DNA of 64,000 bases from Ahaetulla prasina (lineage: Eukaryota; Chordata; Lepidosauria; Squamata; Colubridae): contig NC_080542.1 of the NCBI RefSeq assembly GCF_028640845.1, positions 18,828,283-18,892,282 of the forward strand, given 5' to 3'. The notes beneath the pieces were generated by a model. It was not told where the DNA came from. It saw only the letters and a program-made list of their open reading frames with translations, and ran no database searches. Positions within the stretch are counted from its first letter, which is position 1. Every line of letters begins with the position of its first letter. The position numbers and the translations under genes were made by a program. Below are positions 1 to 9,825 of this stretch, piece by piece.

Positions 1-120
1 GTGAAAGTGGCAGGGAGCCCAACCTGATAATTTTTGGACTGAGGATGGGCAGATTGCTCGCTATCTGTCAAAGCAGCAGATTCTTTCCACAGAATTATGA
101 AGAATTATGAAGAAAACATA

Positions 121-510
121 TGAAGAACAGTTGTAGGAACTGGGTATGTATAGTTTGATGAAAAGAAGGACCAGGGGAGACATGATAGCCATGTTCCAAT
201 ATCTCAGGGGTTGCCACAAAGAAGAGGGAGTCAAACTATTCTCCAAAGCACCTGAGGGCAGGACAAGAAGCAATGGGTGGAAACTAATCAAGGAGAGAAA
301 CAACCTAGAAATAAGTAGAAATTTCCAGACAGTCAGATCAATTAATCAGTGGAATAACTTGCCTGCAGAAGATGTGAATGCTCCAACACTGTAAGTTTTT
401 AAGATGTTGGATAACCATTTGTCTGAAATGGTGTAGGGTTTCCTGCCTAAGCAGGGGGTTGGACTAGAAGACCTCCAAGGTCCCTTCCAACTCTGTTATT
501 CTATTCTAAT
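121..510 (+). mobile_element. CR1 LINE, 5'-truncated 3' fragment
   Basis: An 82-codon frame at 146-394 carries the C-terminal part of a CR1 reverse transcriptase ORF, including INQWNNLPAE. It is followed by the typical CR1 3' terminus at about 420-510 (ttggactagaagacctccaa, then an ATTCT-type tail). No RT catalytic core is present, so this is a dead fragment. It is the common form of 5'-truncated CR1 in squamates. Confidence 0.85.
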
Positions 511-570
511 TGGGTCCTGAGTGAAAGATCAGCCTCCAGTATTAACTCCACAATGGGAGCAACTCTCTAC

Positions 571-878
571 CAAAGGTGGGTTTCAGCTGGTTCTGACCAG
601 TTCTGGAGAACCAGTCGCAGAAATTCTGAGTAGTTCGGAGAACCGGTAGTAAAAATTCTGTCTGGCCCCACCCCCATGTATTCTCTGCCTCCCAAGTCGC
701 AGCTGATTAGAAGGAAATGGGGATTTTGCAGTATCCTTCCCCCGGAGTGGGTTAGGAATGAAGATTTTACAGTGTCCTTCCCCTGCTATGCCCACCAAGC
801 CATGCCCACCAAGCCATGCCATGTCCACCAAGCCACACCCACAGAACCGGTAGTAAAAAAATTTGAAATCCACCACTG
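571..878 (+). mobile_element. hAT-type MITE with CCAC-rich interior
   Basis: Ends read CAAAGGTGGGTTTC and a closing TCCACCACTG, a hAT-like terminal pair. Flanks ctctctac and atctcgac match at 6 of 8 positions, compatible with an old 8-bp TSD. The interior holds GGGGATTTTGCAGTATCC-type repeats and CCAAGCCATGCCCA repeats. Relatives in this window lie at 9826-10212 and 27469-27734. It has no coding capacity. Confidence 0.7.
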
Positions 879-1102
879 ATCTCGACCCAGAGTCATTTAC
901 TATCAGATGGGTGGCAAATAAATTCAATAAATGAATAAATAAATATAAACTTAATTTCTAGCTGCAATCCACACCAAAAGCCTTCCACATAGCGAGTGGC
1001 ACTCGACATACAAAACTCCAACAGGCAAAGCTTTAGAAGACCATATTTGCAGCTCAGGGTTTAACTGTGGGGTCGTTGTTCTCTGAGCTTGGTTGTTTTC
1101 TT

Positions 1103-1140
1103 GCAGACATTTCATCACCAAACTACATAACATCATCAGC
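1103..1140 (-). ncRNA. Hammerhead-like motif, partner copy in left arm
   Basis: On the minus strand CTGATGA runs 1139 to 1133, then T, a 19-base stem-loop segment, GAAAT (1113-1109) and GTC (1108-1106). Stem II is weaker than in the right arm (GTTATG against GGTGAT) and GAAAC has become GAAAT. It is the inverted mate of the motif at 1181-1226. Confidence 0.45.
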
Positions 1141-1180
1141 ACTAGTAGGAAGAGGCAGAGAGAGCAAACCCCAGTCCTAA

Positions 1181-1226
1181 CTAGCACTGATGATGTTACT
1201 TAGTTTGGTAATGAAACGTCTGCAAG
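1181..1226 (+). ncRNA. Hammerhead ribozyme-like motif (best copy)
   Basis: CTGATGA lies at 1187-1193, followed by one unpaired T (1194). A 6-bp stem pairs 1195-1200 with 1207-1212 around loop 1201-1206. GAAAC is at 1213-1217 and the potential cleavage triplet GTC at 1218-1220. Helix I would be GCA (1184-1186) with TGC (1221-1223). Helix III would only be AC/GU with no loop, so any activity would probably need a dimer. The extra base after CTGATGA departs from the canonical hammerhead, so catalysis is not assured. Confidence 0.6.
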
Positions 1227-1263
1227 AAAACAACCCAGCTCAGAGAGCAGCAAGGACCCCACA

Positions 1264-2077
1264 GGAAAAACTTTTCCTGTTGCAGCAAGGTAATAAATAC
1301 CCTGTTGAATTTCTGCCCACCGTTCAAGCCGCCAGATCTCCCAGTCTTGAATTTTGAGACATTTCACATCCGAGCCTTCAACCGAAACCCTACCAGTGTT
1401 TTGGTCCAGATGTTTCCAGGAAGGAACGCTATTGCCATGGATGGCAGTCAAGATACTACCACTTCCTCCCCCTGAGAGGGGTGGGGGCGGTTTGCTGCTG
1501 TCATGCATTTCTCTGTATACCTGAGGCTTCCTGGATGATGGTGAAATGAGGGAAAGTTTAAATGCCACTTTTACTAACAATGGGGAAAAATACCCTCTCA
1601 GCAGGAAAGAATCCATGGGGCATCAGAGCCGGGGAAATGAGATGGCGAGCGGGCAAATAACTCTGGACCGGGTTGTACCAGCTGCCAGTTACAGGCCTCT
1701 CCGCACGTCCTGGCATCAGGTTACTATTTGCATAGAAATTGCAGAAGACAGAGAAAGAGGAGCTGGTGAAGGAGCTGGGCAGGCTGCCACTCCTGAGTTT
1801 TATTCCAACTCCATGGGGTATATATGGGAGGCACTGGGGGTGGATGGGGGGAGACCAAGCACTGTACCCTTCTTGGCCCGGCCCCAAAGGAGGAGGAGTT
1901 GCCCGCCTGCTTAATCCTCCTGCAGCCCAGCAAATATCAGCAGGTGATGCCGAGGTTCCTGGTGCCACAAGGGTGTCCAGGTGAGAACAACTAAATCCTG
2001 CAGGTGGGAGGAACAGTCTTGGCACCTGATGAATGTGACAAAAATAGAAGTTTGGGTTGCCATTCCTCACCACTACC

Positions 2078-2078
<1 letters not shown>
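1264..2078. other. No recognisable gene or repeat
   Basis: Mixed-composition DNA. Overlapping frames exist on both strands but show no known domain, no codon-like bias and no splice structure I can defend. Confidence 0.4.

Positions 2079-2133
<55 letters not shown>
2079..2133. repeat. (AC)n microsatellite
   Basis: About 27 uninterrupted AC dinucleotides. They explain the Thr-His and Cys-Val runs in the overlapping frames. Confidence 0.97.
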
Positions 2134-2136
<3 letters not shown>

Positions 2137-3247
2137 TCCCCAGTCATGCTCCTATACTTGCATGGCAGACCAAAATCCAACAGGTGTGGTTTATTGCTGC
2201 CACTGGCCTTCTACCGTATTCCCTTTCTGGCCAAAGGTCTTCAGATTGCCCTTGCCACATTCTCCATCATATGTCAACAGAAACTAGCTGCTTAGAAACT
2301 TTCTTACATGCCAGGGTTTATCCCTTAACCGAAGAGGACAGCAAGTGACACCACTTCATTGACTTCCTGGATTTCAGGCAATCAAAAATCAGCCGAATGG
2401 AATTTCCACCTTCTGGGTAATTTACGGCAAACTCATGGAGAGAGATGGGCTGGATGCATCTATCCAGGAGATTAATCAGATTTGGCAGAAAATTTTAGAT
2501 TATGTCATTGTCCTGACCTCCATCTCCTACCTAGTGCATGTGTGTGTGTGTGTAAGCGTCAATTGTGTTTCTTTGGCAAAAATATATACACCAGGTCTGC
2601 TAGTAGAAATGCCCCACTGTCCCTCAGGATTCTCAGTCTCAGTTTCCCCTCCCCAGTTCTTGCAAGTAGGTTCCACCAGATAATCTAGAAAACAAAGTAA
2701 AATTGATGAATGTTTGACCGGTCTCTCTCTATTCTCTATACTTAGCTGCTATCAAATTGTGGAAAGTTAGCACCGGCCACTCTCCTAGAAGAATGAAATA
2801 TTTTAGGAAATATTAAAAAGGCAGGATATTATATTTCCCCTAAAAGAGAAATAGAAATATTAAGGGAGACAGAAGTTCAGAGCCACAGTTCCCTACCCCC
2901 AAGCAGATACTAAACTGAGGCTAGCTTTTAGAAATGCAGATCCATGCAAGACAGGATATTTTGAACAAAGGCAGAATTAGGTAGAATGGTAAGGATCAGC
3001 CTTCACTCAAGATCCAAATCAGGAAAGCCATTAAGACACAATAGGAATGGCCCAACACCCTTTCAGGACACAAGCCTCTTCATTGCATCACCCAACAGGC
3101 CTCACACTTGATTCAGACAAACTGACCCCACATGACCACATGGGAGTCTGATTATAGCAAACAATAGAATACATTTCTTGCACAGGAACAGGAAGCTCAA
3201 GGGCAAGGCCCAAGAGAGGGTATAAATACCTCTCTCTCTCCCCCAAC
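2134..3247. other. No recognisable gene or repeat
   Basis: A short GT run is present near 2540. No coding or mobile-element signature was recognised. Confidence 0.4.
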
Positions 3248-3498
3248 AAGGGGTGAAATGCTCCCAGTTCAGACCAGATCGCCCAATCCGATAGCGATGG
3301 TGGTGGGTGGTTCGGAGAACTGGTAGCAAAAATCCCTGCCCACCCCACAGCTGAGCCGCTGGGCCGAAGAGGTTGTAGAAAAAATGCTTTTAAAAGTAAA
3401 AAAAAAAAAGTTGGCCATACCCACCCAATCACATTACCCCACCACCACCAAGCCACACCCACAGAACTGGTTGTAACAAATTTTACATTTCACCACTG
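3248..3498 (+). mobile_element. hAT-type MITE (251 bp)
   Basis: Ends AAGGGGTGAAAT and ATTTCACCACTG form imperfect hAT TIRs. Flanks cccccaac (3240-3247) and ctcccaac (3499-3506) match at 7 of 8 positions, an 8-bp TSD. It belongs to the GGGGTGAAAT family seen at 5144, 35205 and 60432. Confidence 0.8.
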
Positions 3499-3806
3499 CT
3501 CCCAACTCCATGTGTTCAATTGCAGCAGGACCTCAAACCCATGTGTTTCTGTCCATCAATAAAACATCTTTCCAATCAGCCTCCAGTGTCTTTCTCCCCA
3601 CTTGGAACTGAACCAGATGGATATTTCTTCCAACGAAATGTCAGGAAAGGGCAGCACATTTGAGACAGCATTTCGCACCTGTATAATACTCAGTCAGGAT
3701 GTGCCACTAGGTAGGTGAAGGTAAGGAGGAAGTAGGGGCATACTTCTCCAGAGAGTCAACGATGCTGCCCAAAGATGCAGCAAGTCTGGGTGATGAAGAG
3801 CCGGAG

Positions 3807-3930
3807 CAGTCTTTTTTAACTTGACAACGTTAAGATGTGCAGAGTTCAACTCCCAGAATTCCCCAGTTGCTGAGGAATCCTGGGAGTTGAAGTCCCCACA
3901 TCTTAAAGTTGCCATGGTTAAGAAACATTG
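3807..3930 (+). mobile_element. Palindromic hAT-like MITE, full copy
   Basis: Both arms carry the family sequence (ttaagatgtg, ttcaactcccagaattc, and the inverse gggagttgaagtcc, cacatcttaaagttgcc). The whole unit folds into one hairpin. No clean TSD is visible. Confidence 0.75.
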
Positions 3931-4377
3931 AGTTAAGAGAGCTGGTCTATATCAGGAGATATGGGTCTCAGTGATCTCCTTTTGTTAGTCATTCAACCTC
4001 ATTGTCTTTATTTGGAACATAAAAAGTGGAAGATGAAAGACAAACTGCCTTCAATTCCTTAGAACTCATAATCATCAATTAGTGATGAGCACTTTGCTTG
4101 TACTGCAATTAGATATACCTGCAGTCCAAATACCGGCAATGCTAATAAAATATTATCAAATCATAGTCATTGTATTAATGATTTCCAGGTAACAAATTGG
4201 TTGGTTGCACCTTAAATGTTAGCAAACTAAATCTGTATTATATTTGCTGTGTTATCCTGACTCTGCTTTGCACTTTCTTAAACAAATATACGTCTGTGTT
4301 TTATTTCTTCTTATTTAATTCTATGATATATATTTGTATACATTGTATAAATATGTAATAGCATGTGTGTGTGTGTG
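3931..4377. other. AT-rich intergenic DNA
   Basis: No gene or classified repeat recognised; it ends in a short (GT)n run at about 4362-4378 next to the foldback element. Confidence 0.4.
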
Positions 4378-4426
4378 TAGGTCTTGGCATATTCAGTCTT
4401 TTCCCGTGTAAGGTTGAGAGTATCTT

Positions 4427-4466
4427 GGTGACGTTTTGACGAGGTCTCACTCATCATCTTCAGGCT
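4427..4466 (-). ncRNA. Hammerhead-like motif, family C left arm
   Basis: Minus strand: CTGAAGA 4463-4457, T 4456, GATGAG 4455-4450 pairing fully with CTCGTC 4443-4438 (one G-U pair) around loop 4449-4444, then AAAAC 4437-4433 and GTC 4432-4430. The first G of GAAA is lost, which should inactivate a hammerhead. Confidence 0.5.
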
Positions 4467-4764
4467 GATGCTTTCGGCTTCGAACAAAGCGTGGTTGGAG
4501 CTGCCGTCTCTCTATAAATACTGATAGGGAGGTGGGGAGTGTTGCTGTGGGCAGGTTGGTTGGCTGTGTGGTTACATCTTGATTGGTAGATGGAGTGGGT
4601 ATGGGGACCCAATCTGCAAGCACCCACTCCATCTACCAATCAAGATGCAACCACACAACCAACCAACCCACTCACAGCAACACTCCCCACCTCCCCACCA
4701 GTATTTATAGAGAGATGGCAGCTCCGACCACGCTTTGCTCGCACAAACATGAAGCCAAAGCACC

Positions 4765-4803
4765 AGCCTGAAGATGATGAGTGAGACCTTGACGAAACGC
4801 CGC
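4765..4803 (+). ncRNA. Hammerhead-like motif, family C right arm
   Basis: CTGAAGA 4768-4774, unpaired T 4775, stem 4776-4781 with 4788-4793, loop TGAGAC 4782-4787, GAAAC 4794-4798. The triplet after it is GCC where GTC is expected. Stem II has one mismatch here but is complete in the left arm, so the two arms together show the ancestral pairing. Confidence 0.5.
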
Positions 4804-4890
4804 CAAGATACTCTCAACCTTACACGGGAAAAGACCCGAATATGCCAAGACCTACCTACCTATACCCGTGAAAACCTATGAAAACAAATA

Positions 4891-4896
4891 CATACA

Positions 4897-4951
<55 letters not shown>

Positions 4952-4962
4952 ATAGAGAGAGA
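4891..4962. repeat. (AC)n/(AT)n/(GA)n compound microsatellite
   Basis: Imperfect ACAC run followed by TATATA and GAGAGAGA. Confidence 0.9.
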
Positions 4963-5109
4963 GATCTTGCAATCAGATATATTAAGCCATTTTTGTTTTA
5001 ACTACAGTTTGTCGAACATGCCATAGCTTGTGTAGATCTATGAAACACAGGACATAAACTATATCCCCAGTTTCACACAGTGTGCTGAGACCAAATGAAA
5101 TTATAATAT

Positions 5110-5453
5110 TAGAATAGAATAACAGAGTTGGAAGGGACCTTGGTAGGGGTGAAATTGACTTACTTTCTTTACCAGCTTGGAAGTCCACACACCAGCCACG
5201 CACATCACATGCACGTGCAGACATTCTGCGCATGCGCAGAAGTTAAAAACACATTACTAACCTGGTTAAAACCAGGAAGTAATGACACCTGGGGGCGGTT
5301 GTCGCCAGTGGTTCAGCAATTGCTACAGGATCGCCAAACCACCAGCCACGATCGCTACCAGATCATGAGATGTGGTCAGAACCGGGAGCATTTCACCCCT
5401 GGACCTTGGAGGTCTTCAAGTCCAACCCCTTGCTTAGGCAGGAAACTCTATAC
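5110..5453 (-). mobile_element. CR1 LINE 3' end, interrupted
   Basis: The minus-strand CR1 terminus is seen at 5110-5143 (agaatagaataacagagttg on plus) and resumes at 5402-5453 (aggtcttcaagtccaacccc). A hAT MITE sits exactly between the parts. Confidence 0.8.
5144..5401 (+). mobile_element. hAT-type MITE inserted in CR1
   Basis: Ends TAGGGGTGAAAT and ATTTCACCCCTG. Perfect 8-bp TSD gaccttgg at 5136-5143 and 5402-5409; removing one TSD copy restores the CR1 3' end. About 258 bp, non-coding, same family as 35205 and 60432. Confidence 0.92.
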
Positions 5454-5601
5454 CAGGGATGTCAAACTCAATTTCATTGAGGACCGCATTAGGGTTGTGT
5501 TTGACCTCGGGAGTGGAGGTATGAGGCGTGGCCAGCTCAATGTCCATTTCCTATTGTGACGGCCTCCTGCAGCCCTCTGCCAGCGAAAACGGAGCAGGGA
5601 A

Positions 5602-8590
5602 TGAATGAATGAATGAATGAATGAATGAATGAATGAATGAATGAATGAATGAATATTTTAATTTGTATACCGCCCTTCTCCCGAAGGACTCAGGGCAGTG
5701 AACAGGCAGATAAAATACAAATATACACAATAATTAAAACAACCCTTAAAAAACTGATTTAAATTAGCCCAAGTATTAAAATAACTTACACCCCCATAAA
5801 ATTACAAAAATTTAAAAACCCATCAAATTCAATTAAAATCTAAAAATAAAAATCAAGCTAGTCCAGCCATACGAAATAAATAGGTTTTAAGTTCGCGGCG
5901 AAAGGTCCTAAGGTCAGGTAGTAATCGAAGTCCGAGGGGAAGTTCGTTCCACAGGGTCGGAGCCCCCACAGAGAAGGCCCTCCCCCTGGGGGCCGCCAGT
6001 CAACACTGTTTGGCTGACGGCACCCTGAGGAGTACCTCTCTGTGGGAACGCACCGGACGATGGGAGATAGAGGCCGGCAGTAGACGGTCCCGTAGATAGC
6101 CCGGTCCTAAGCCATGGAGCGCTTTAAAGGTGGTAACCAATACCTTGAAGCGCACCCGGAAAACAACAGGTAGCCAGTGCAGTCTGCGCAGCATGAGTGT
6201 TACGTGGGAGCTCCGAACCGCTCCCTCAATAACCCGCGCAGCCGCGTTCTGAACTAGCTGAAGTCTCCGGGTGCTCTTCAAGGGGAGCCCCATGTAGAGA
6301 GCATTGCAGTAGTCCAGGCGAGAGGTCACGAGAGCATGAGTGACTGTGCATAAGGCATCCCGGTCCAGGAAGGGACGCAACTGGCAGATCAGGCGAACCT
6401 GATAAAAAGCTCTCCTGGAGACGGTCACCAAATGATCTTCAAAGGACAACCGACCATCCAGGAGCACGCCCAAGTTGTGTACCTTCTCCATCGGGGCCAA
6501 TGACTCACCCCTGACAGACAGCCGCATCTGCAGCTGACTGTACCGAGGTGCCGGCATCCACAGCCACTCCGTCTTGGAGGGATTAAGTTTGAGCCTGTTC
6601 CTCCCCATCCAGACCTGTACGGCTTCCAAACACCGAGACAGCACTTCGACAGCTTCACTGGGGTGGCCCGGGGTGGAAAAGTACAGCTGAGTGTCATCAG
6701 CGTACAGTTGGTATCTCACCCCAAAGCCACTGATGATCTCACCCAGCGGCTTCATATAGATGTTGAACAGGAGGGGTGAGAGAATCGACCCCTGCGGCAC
6801 CCCACACATGAGGCACCTTGGAGTCGATCTCTGCCCCCCTGTCAACACCGTCTGCACCCGGTCAGAGAGGTAGGAGGAGAACCACCGATAAACGGTGCCT
6901 CCCACTCCTAACCCCTCCAACCGGCGCAGCAGGATACCATGGTCGATGGTATCAAAAGCCGCTGAGAGGTCTAATAGGACCAGGGCAGAGGAGTAACCCT
7001 TATCCCTGGCCCTCCAGAGATCATCCACCAGTGCGACCAAAGCTGTCTCCATACTGTATCCGGGCCAGAAGCCGGACTGGAACGGGTCTAGATAGACAGC
7101 TTCATCCAGGTACTGGGGTAGCTGACATGCCACCACACTCTCTACAACCTTCGCCGTGAAGCGAAGTTTGGAGACTGGCCGGTAATTCCCTAAAACAGCT
7201 GGGTCCAGGGAAGGCTTCTTGAGGAGGGGTCTCACCACCGCCTCTTTCAAGGCAGTGGGAAAGACCCCCTCCCGCAAAGAAGCATTTACAATCCCCTGGA
7301 GCCAGCCTTGTGTCACCTCCTGAGTAGCCAGTACTAACCAGGAGGGGCACGGATCCAGTAAACATGTAGTGGCATTCAGCCTACCCAGCAACCTGTCCAT
7401 GTCCTCGGGAGTCACAGGATCAAAATCATCCCAAATCACCTCAACAAGACGGGTCTCGGAACCCTCGCCTGGATCTACCCAATTTTGATCCAATCCGTCC
7501 CAAAGCTGAACGATTTTATCGTATAGATAACCGTTAAACTCCTCGGCAAGACCTTGTAGGGGGTCCTCCCGCCCCTCCTGTTGGAGGAGAGAGCGGGTCA
7601 CCCGAAACAGGGCGGCCGGGCGGTTATCTGCCGATGCAATGAGCGAGGAAACGTAGGAACGTTTCGCATCCCTCAGTGCCACTAGGTAGGTCCTGCTATA
7701 GGACCTAACTAGTGTCCGGTCAGCCTCAGAACGGCTGGATCTCCAGACACTCTCTAGGCATCTTCTCCGGCGTTTCATCTCCCTCAGCTTCTCGGAGAAC
7801 CAAGGAGCTGGTTGAGACCGACGCCGGGTCAGAGGCCGCAAAGGCACGACACGGTCCAAAGCTCCAGCCGCGGCCTGTTCCCAGGCCGCAACTAGTTCTT
7901 CAGTTGTGTCGTGGGCCAGGTGCTCGGGAAACGGCCCAAGCTCCGTCAGGAACCTCTCCGGGTCCATCAGGCGCCTGGGACGGAACCAGCGCATTGGTTC
8001 CATCTCCCTGCGGTGGTGGGTAGCGGTCAGAAAGTCTAGGCGGAGGAGAAAATGATCTGACCATGACAAAGATTCGACAACTAAATCATTTAAAATCAGA
8101 TCATTCAACCACTGGACAGAGATGAAAATCAAGTCTAGGGTGCCTCCCCCGACATGGGTAGGGCCGTCAATTAATTGAATCAGGTCCATGGCCGTTATGG
8201 AAGCCATGAACTCCTGAGCTGCCGAGGATGCTACGCCGGCTGATGGCAAATTGAAATCCCCCATGACTAACAGTCTAGGGGTTTCAACTGCCAACCCGGC
8301 CAGCAACTCCAACAGCTCAGGCAGGGCTGTTGTCACGCAGCAAGGAGCCAGGTACGTGATCAACAAGCCCACCTGAGTCCTACGACCCCACTTCACGTAG
8401 AGGGATTCACACCCAGCTATCTGAGGCACAGTGGTCTCCCTCGGCTCAAGACTCTCCTTAATAATAACCGCCACCCCGCCACCCCTACCCTGGGCCCTCG
8501 GCTGATGGAATGCTCGGAAAGGGGGGTACATATCCCTCCTGAGCTCCATTTTCGCTGCCAGAGGCACCATGGACCAGTGCTATTTCCAGG
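5602..8590 (-). mobile_element. L2-clade LINE, 5'-truncated, young
   Basis: The 3' end carries a (GAAT)n tail (5602-5652 on plus) next to the conserved 3' UTR stem ACCGCCCTGAGTCCTTCGGG. The coding frame above it is uninterrupted. Truncation falls inside the endonuclease domain. It lies within a hAT element that itself lies in CR1 sequence. Confidence 0.9.
6000..8570 (-). CDS. L2 LINE ORF2: endonuclease (partial) and reverse transcriptase
   Basis: An open frame of 856 codons without a stop. The N-terminal part is an apurinic-type endonuclease missing its start: GGGVAVIIKE near residue 30, LLVMGDFNLPS near 100 and the SDH motif (SWSDHFLL) near 170. The RT follows, with [31 protein letters not shown] and the catalytic YADDTQLY. 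The C-terminal region contains LDYCNALYMGLPL and LHWLPV, typical of L2-like LINEs. An intact L2 encodes the enzyme for target-primed reverse transcription. The first Met here is only the first one after truncation, not the native start. This copy cannot move on its own, but its clean frame implies recent insertion. Confidence 0.85.
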   Translation of the reverse strand: MVPLAAKMELRRDMYPPFRAFHQPRAQGRGGGVAVIIKESLEPRETTVPQIAGCESLYVKWGRRTQVGLLITYLAPCCVTTALPELLELLAGLAVETPRLLVMGDFNLPSAGVASSAAQEFMASITAMDLIQLIDGPTHVGGGTLDLIFISVQWLNDLILNDLVVESLSWSDHFLLRLDFLTATHHRREMEPMRWFRPRRLMDPERFLTELGPFPEHLAHDTTEELVAAWEQAAAGALDRVVPLRPLTRRRSQPAPWFSEKLREMKRRRRCLESVWRSSRSEADRTLVRSYSRTYLVALRDAKRSYVSSLIASADNRPAALFRVTRSLLQQEGREDPLQGLAEEFNGYLYDKIVQLWDGLDQNWVDPGEGSETRLVEVIWDDFDPVTPEDMDRLLGRLNATTCLLDPCPSWLVLATQEVTQGWLQGIVNASLREGVFPTALKEAVVRPLLKKPSLDPAVLGNYRPVSKLRFTAKVVESVVACQLPQYLDEAVYLDPFQSGFWPGYSMETALVALVDDLWRARDKGYSSALVLLDLSAAFDTIDHGILLRRLEGLGVGGTVYRWFSSYLSDRVQTVLTGGQRSTPRCLMCGVPQGSILSPLLFNIYMKPLGEIISGFGVRYQLYADDTQLYFSTPGHPSEAVEVLSRCLEAVQVWMGRNRLKLNPSKTEWLWMPAPRYSQLQMRLSVRGESLAPMEKVHNLGVLLDGRLSFEDHLVTVSRRAFYQVRLICQLRPFLDRDALCTVTHALVTSRLDYCNALYMGLPLKSTRRLQLVQNAAARVIEGAVRSSHVTLMLRRLHWLPVVFRVRFKVLVTTFKALHGLGPGYLRDRLLPASISHRPVRSHREVLLRVPSAKQC

Positions 8591-8671
8591 GCAGACCCAT
8601 GGGCCAGATCTAAGCACCCAGCAGGCCAGATGCGGCCCACGGGCCTTGAGTTTGACACCCCTATTCTAGAC

Positions 8672-9479
8672 TATATTAACTAGAGAGTTTGATAAGCATA
8701 AAAACAGCAGTATATGTCTTGAATATATTTACCGAAGGGTACAAGTTGCTTTACCAAAGAGAAGGAATGCCTGGCACCCTCACTGGCCCAGTATCTCTAG
8801 GAAGAGTTGGGGAGAATGGGAGTTGTTATCCAATATTCAGAGACACATACAGTTCATTCCCCACATACTGATATTGAGGCTAAGCCCAACCGAGGACAGT
8901 AGAAATAAGATGAAATTCCATGCATAAAATCACTTTGCAAATGTGAAATATAAGGAACCCAAACAGATCTAAGAGAAACTGGAAAGTCCAGAGGGAGCAA
9001 AGAATTCATCTCCATTCTCTGGATTTCCTGGGGGTCCCCTGGTGCTGAGCTAACTAAGCAAAGCAAAAGGGACTTTTTTTTGCAAAATGTTTCCCCCTCC
9101 TCATTCCTCCTTAATGCCGTCGTTAGATCAAAAGGAAGCTGACGTCTGAATCAAGGAGGAAAGAAGTTTATGTTTTCACAGCTTGTAAAACAAACAACTT
9201 GTCAGACATCATCCCTTTAATGTTACATTCCCCAATGATTATTTTATACTCCTTATCAGTTTCACTTTCTTCGCATTCGCTGCTAGAGATGAGTTTCTAG
9301 GCTGCATATCTAATGAATAAGGTATTCTCTGTGATGTTGGTGACAAAAGGCGACTATGCTGATAACAAGAGAGATGTGGAGGGCAACCAGATTTGTCCTA
9401 CATGAATCTGGATGATACTAGATGGCAGCAAAAGCTATGGAACTCTTAATTTGTGTTCATCATTTTTTGGCAGTTCAGA
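8672..9479. other. No recognisable gene or repeat
   Basis: AT-rich DNA between the hAT/L2 nest and a MITE half; nothing classified. Confidence 0.35.
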
Positions 9480-9543
9480 TCAGCTTTTCCCAACCTCAGC
9501 AACTTTAAGATGTCTGGACTTCAATCTCCAGAATTCCCTAGGC
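9480..9543 (+). mobile_element. Palindromic MITE, single arm
   Basis: cagcaactttaagatgtctg followed by gacttcaatctccagaattc is one arm of the hairpin family; the other arm is missing. Confidence 0.6.
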
Positions 9544-9684
9544 TGCTTTATACATTGATCTGGTCTAGTCATTCACAGCTCAAGTCCGGTTGCCTTAGGA
9601 ATGGGGAGCATTTAACAGCAGTTAAGCCTGGAGCAGGTAGCCCAAAAACGGGACAACTCTTGATTTATACATAATTGTGGGGTT

Positions 9685-9800
9685 GTGGGTTTTCCAACAC
9701 TGGAGGCTTTTAAGAAGAGATTGGACAGTCCAGAATGGTAGGCTCTCCTGCTTAAGCAGGGTTTCGACTTGTCTAGAAGAACTCTAAGTTCCCTTGCAGA
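9685..9800 (+). mobile_element. CR1 3' fragment, old
   Basis: ttccaacactggaggctttt, then an ending resembling tagaagaactctaagttccc, the CR1 3' terminus with many changes. Its tail is interrupted by the next hAT insertion. Confidence 0.55.
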
Positions 9801-9825
9801 ACCTCAGGTCATGAATACTTCCAAC

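Larger units (their letters stand above)
1065..1263 (+). mobile_element. Foldback element, family A, carrying two hammerhead-like motifs
   Basis: The two arms, about 1065-1146 and 1175-1263, are inverted repeats from CTGTGGGGTC at the left end to GACCCCACAG at the right end. Each arm contains the CTGATGA...GAAA core described in separate entries, pointing outward. Other family A copies, mostly halves, lie at 36836-36890, 41071-41150 and 46010-46178. The inverted arrangement and ribozyme-like core suggest a Penelope-derived non-autonomous element, but no reverse transcriptase is seen. Confidence 0.7.
4378..4854 (+). mobile_element. Foldback element, family C, near-complete hairpin
   Basis: Arms of about 220-230 bp (4378-4600 and 4620-4854) are inverted copies around a loop of about 20 bases. 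Outer ends read taggtcttggcatattc and its complement gaatatgcc, aagaccta. Each arm contains a TATA-like tctctataaatac or its inverse and a hammerhead-like core. Frames read through it are shadows of the palindrome. Confidence 0.75.
5454..8663 (+). mobile_element. Charlie-like hAT element split by an L2 LINE
   Basis: The left end CAGGGATGTCAAACTC begins at 5454 and the right end GAGTTTGACACCCCTA stops at 8663. Flanks ctctatac and ttctagac agree at 6 of 8 and both resemble the hAT target nTCTAGAn. Internal hAT sequence spans 5454-5601 and about 8590-8663; the L2 fills the rest. Confidence 0.75.

Noticed and set aside
1558..2130. 190-codon minus-strand frame starting with a Cys-Val run
   Set aside because: Its start is the (AC)n microsatellite and the rest has no recognisable domain.
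4896..4950. CRISPR-like array
   Set aside because: It is a simple AC microsatellite; no repeat-spacer structure exists anywhere in the window.
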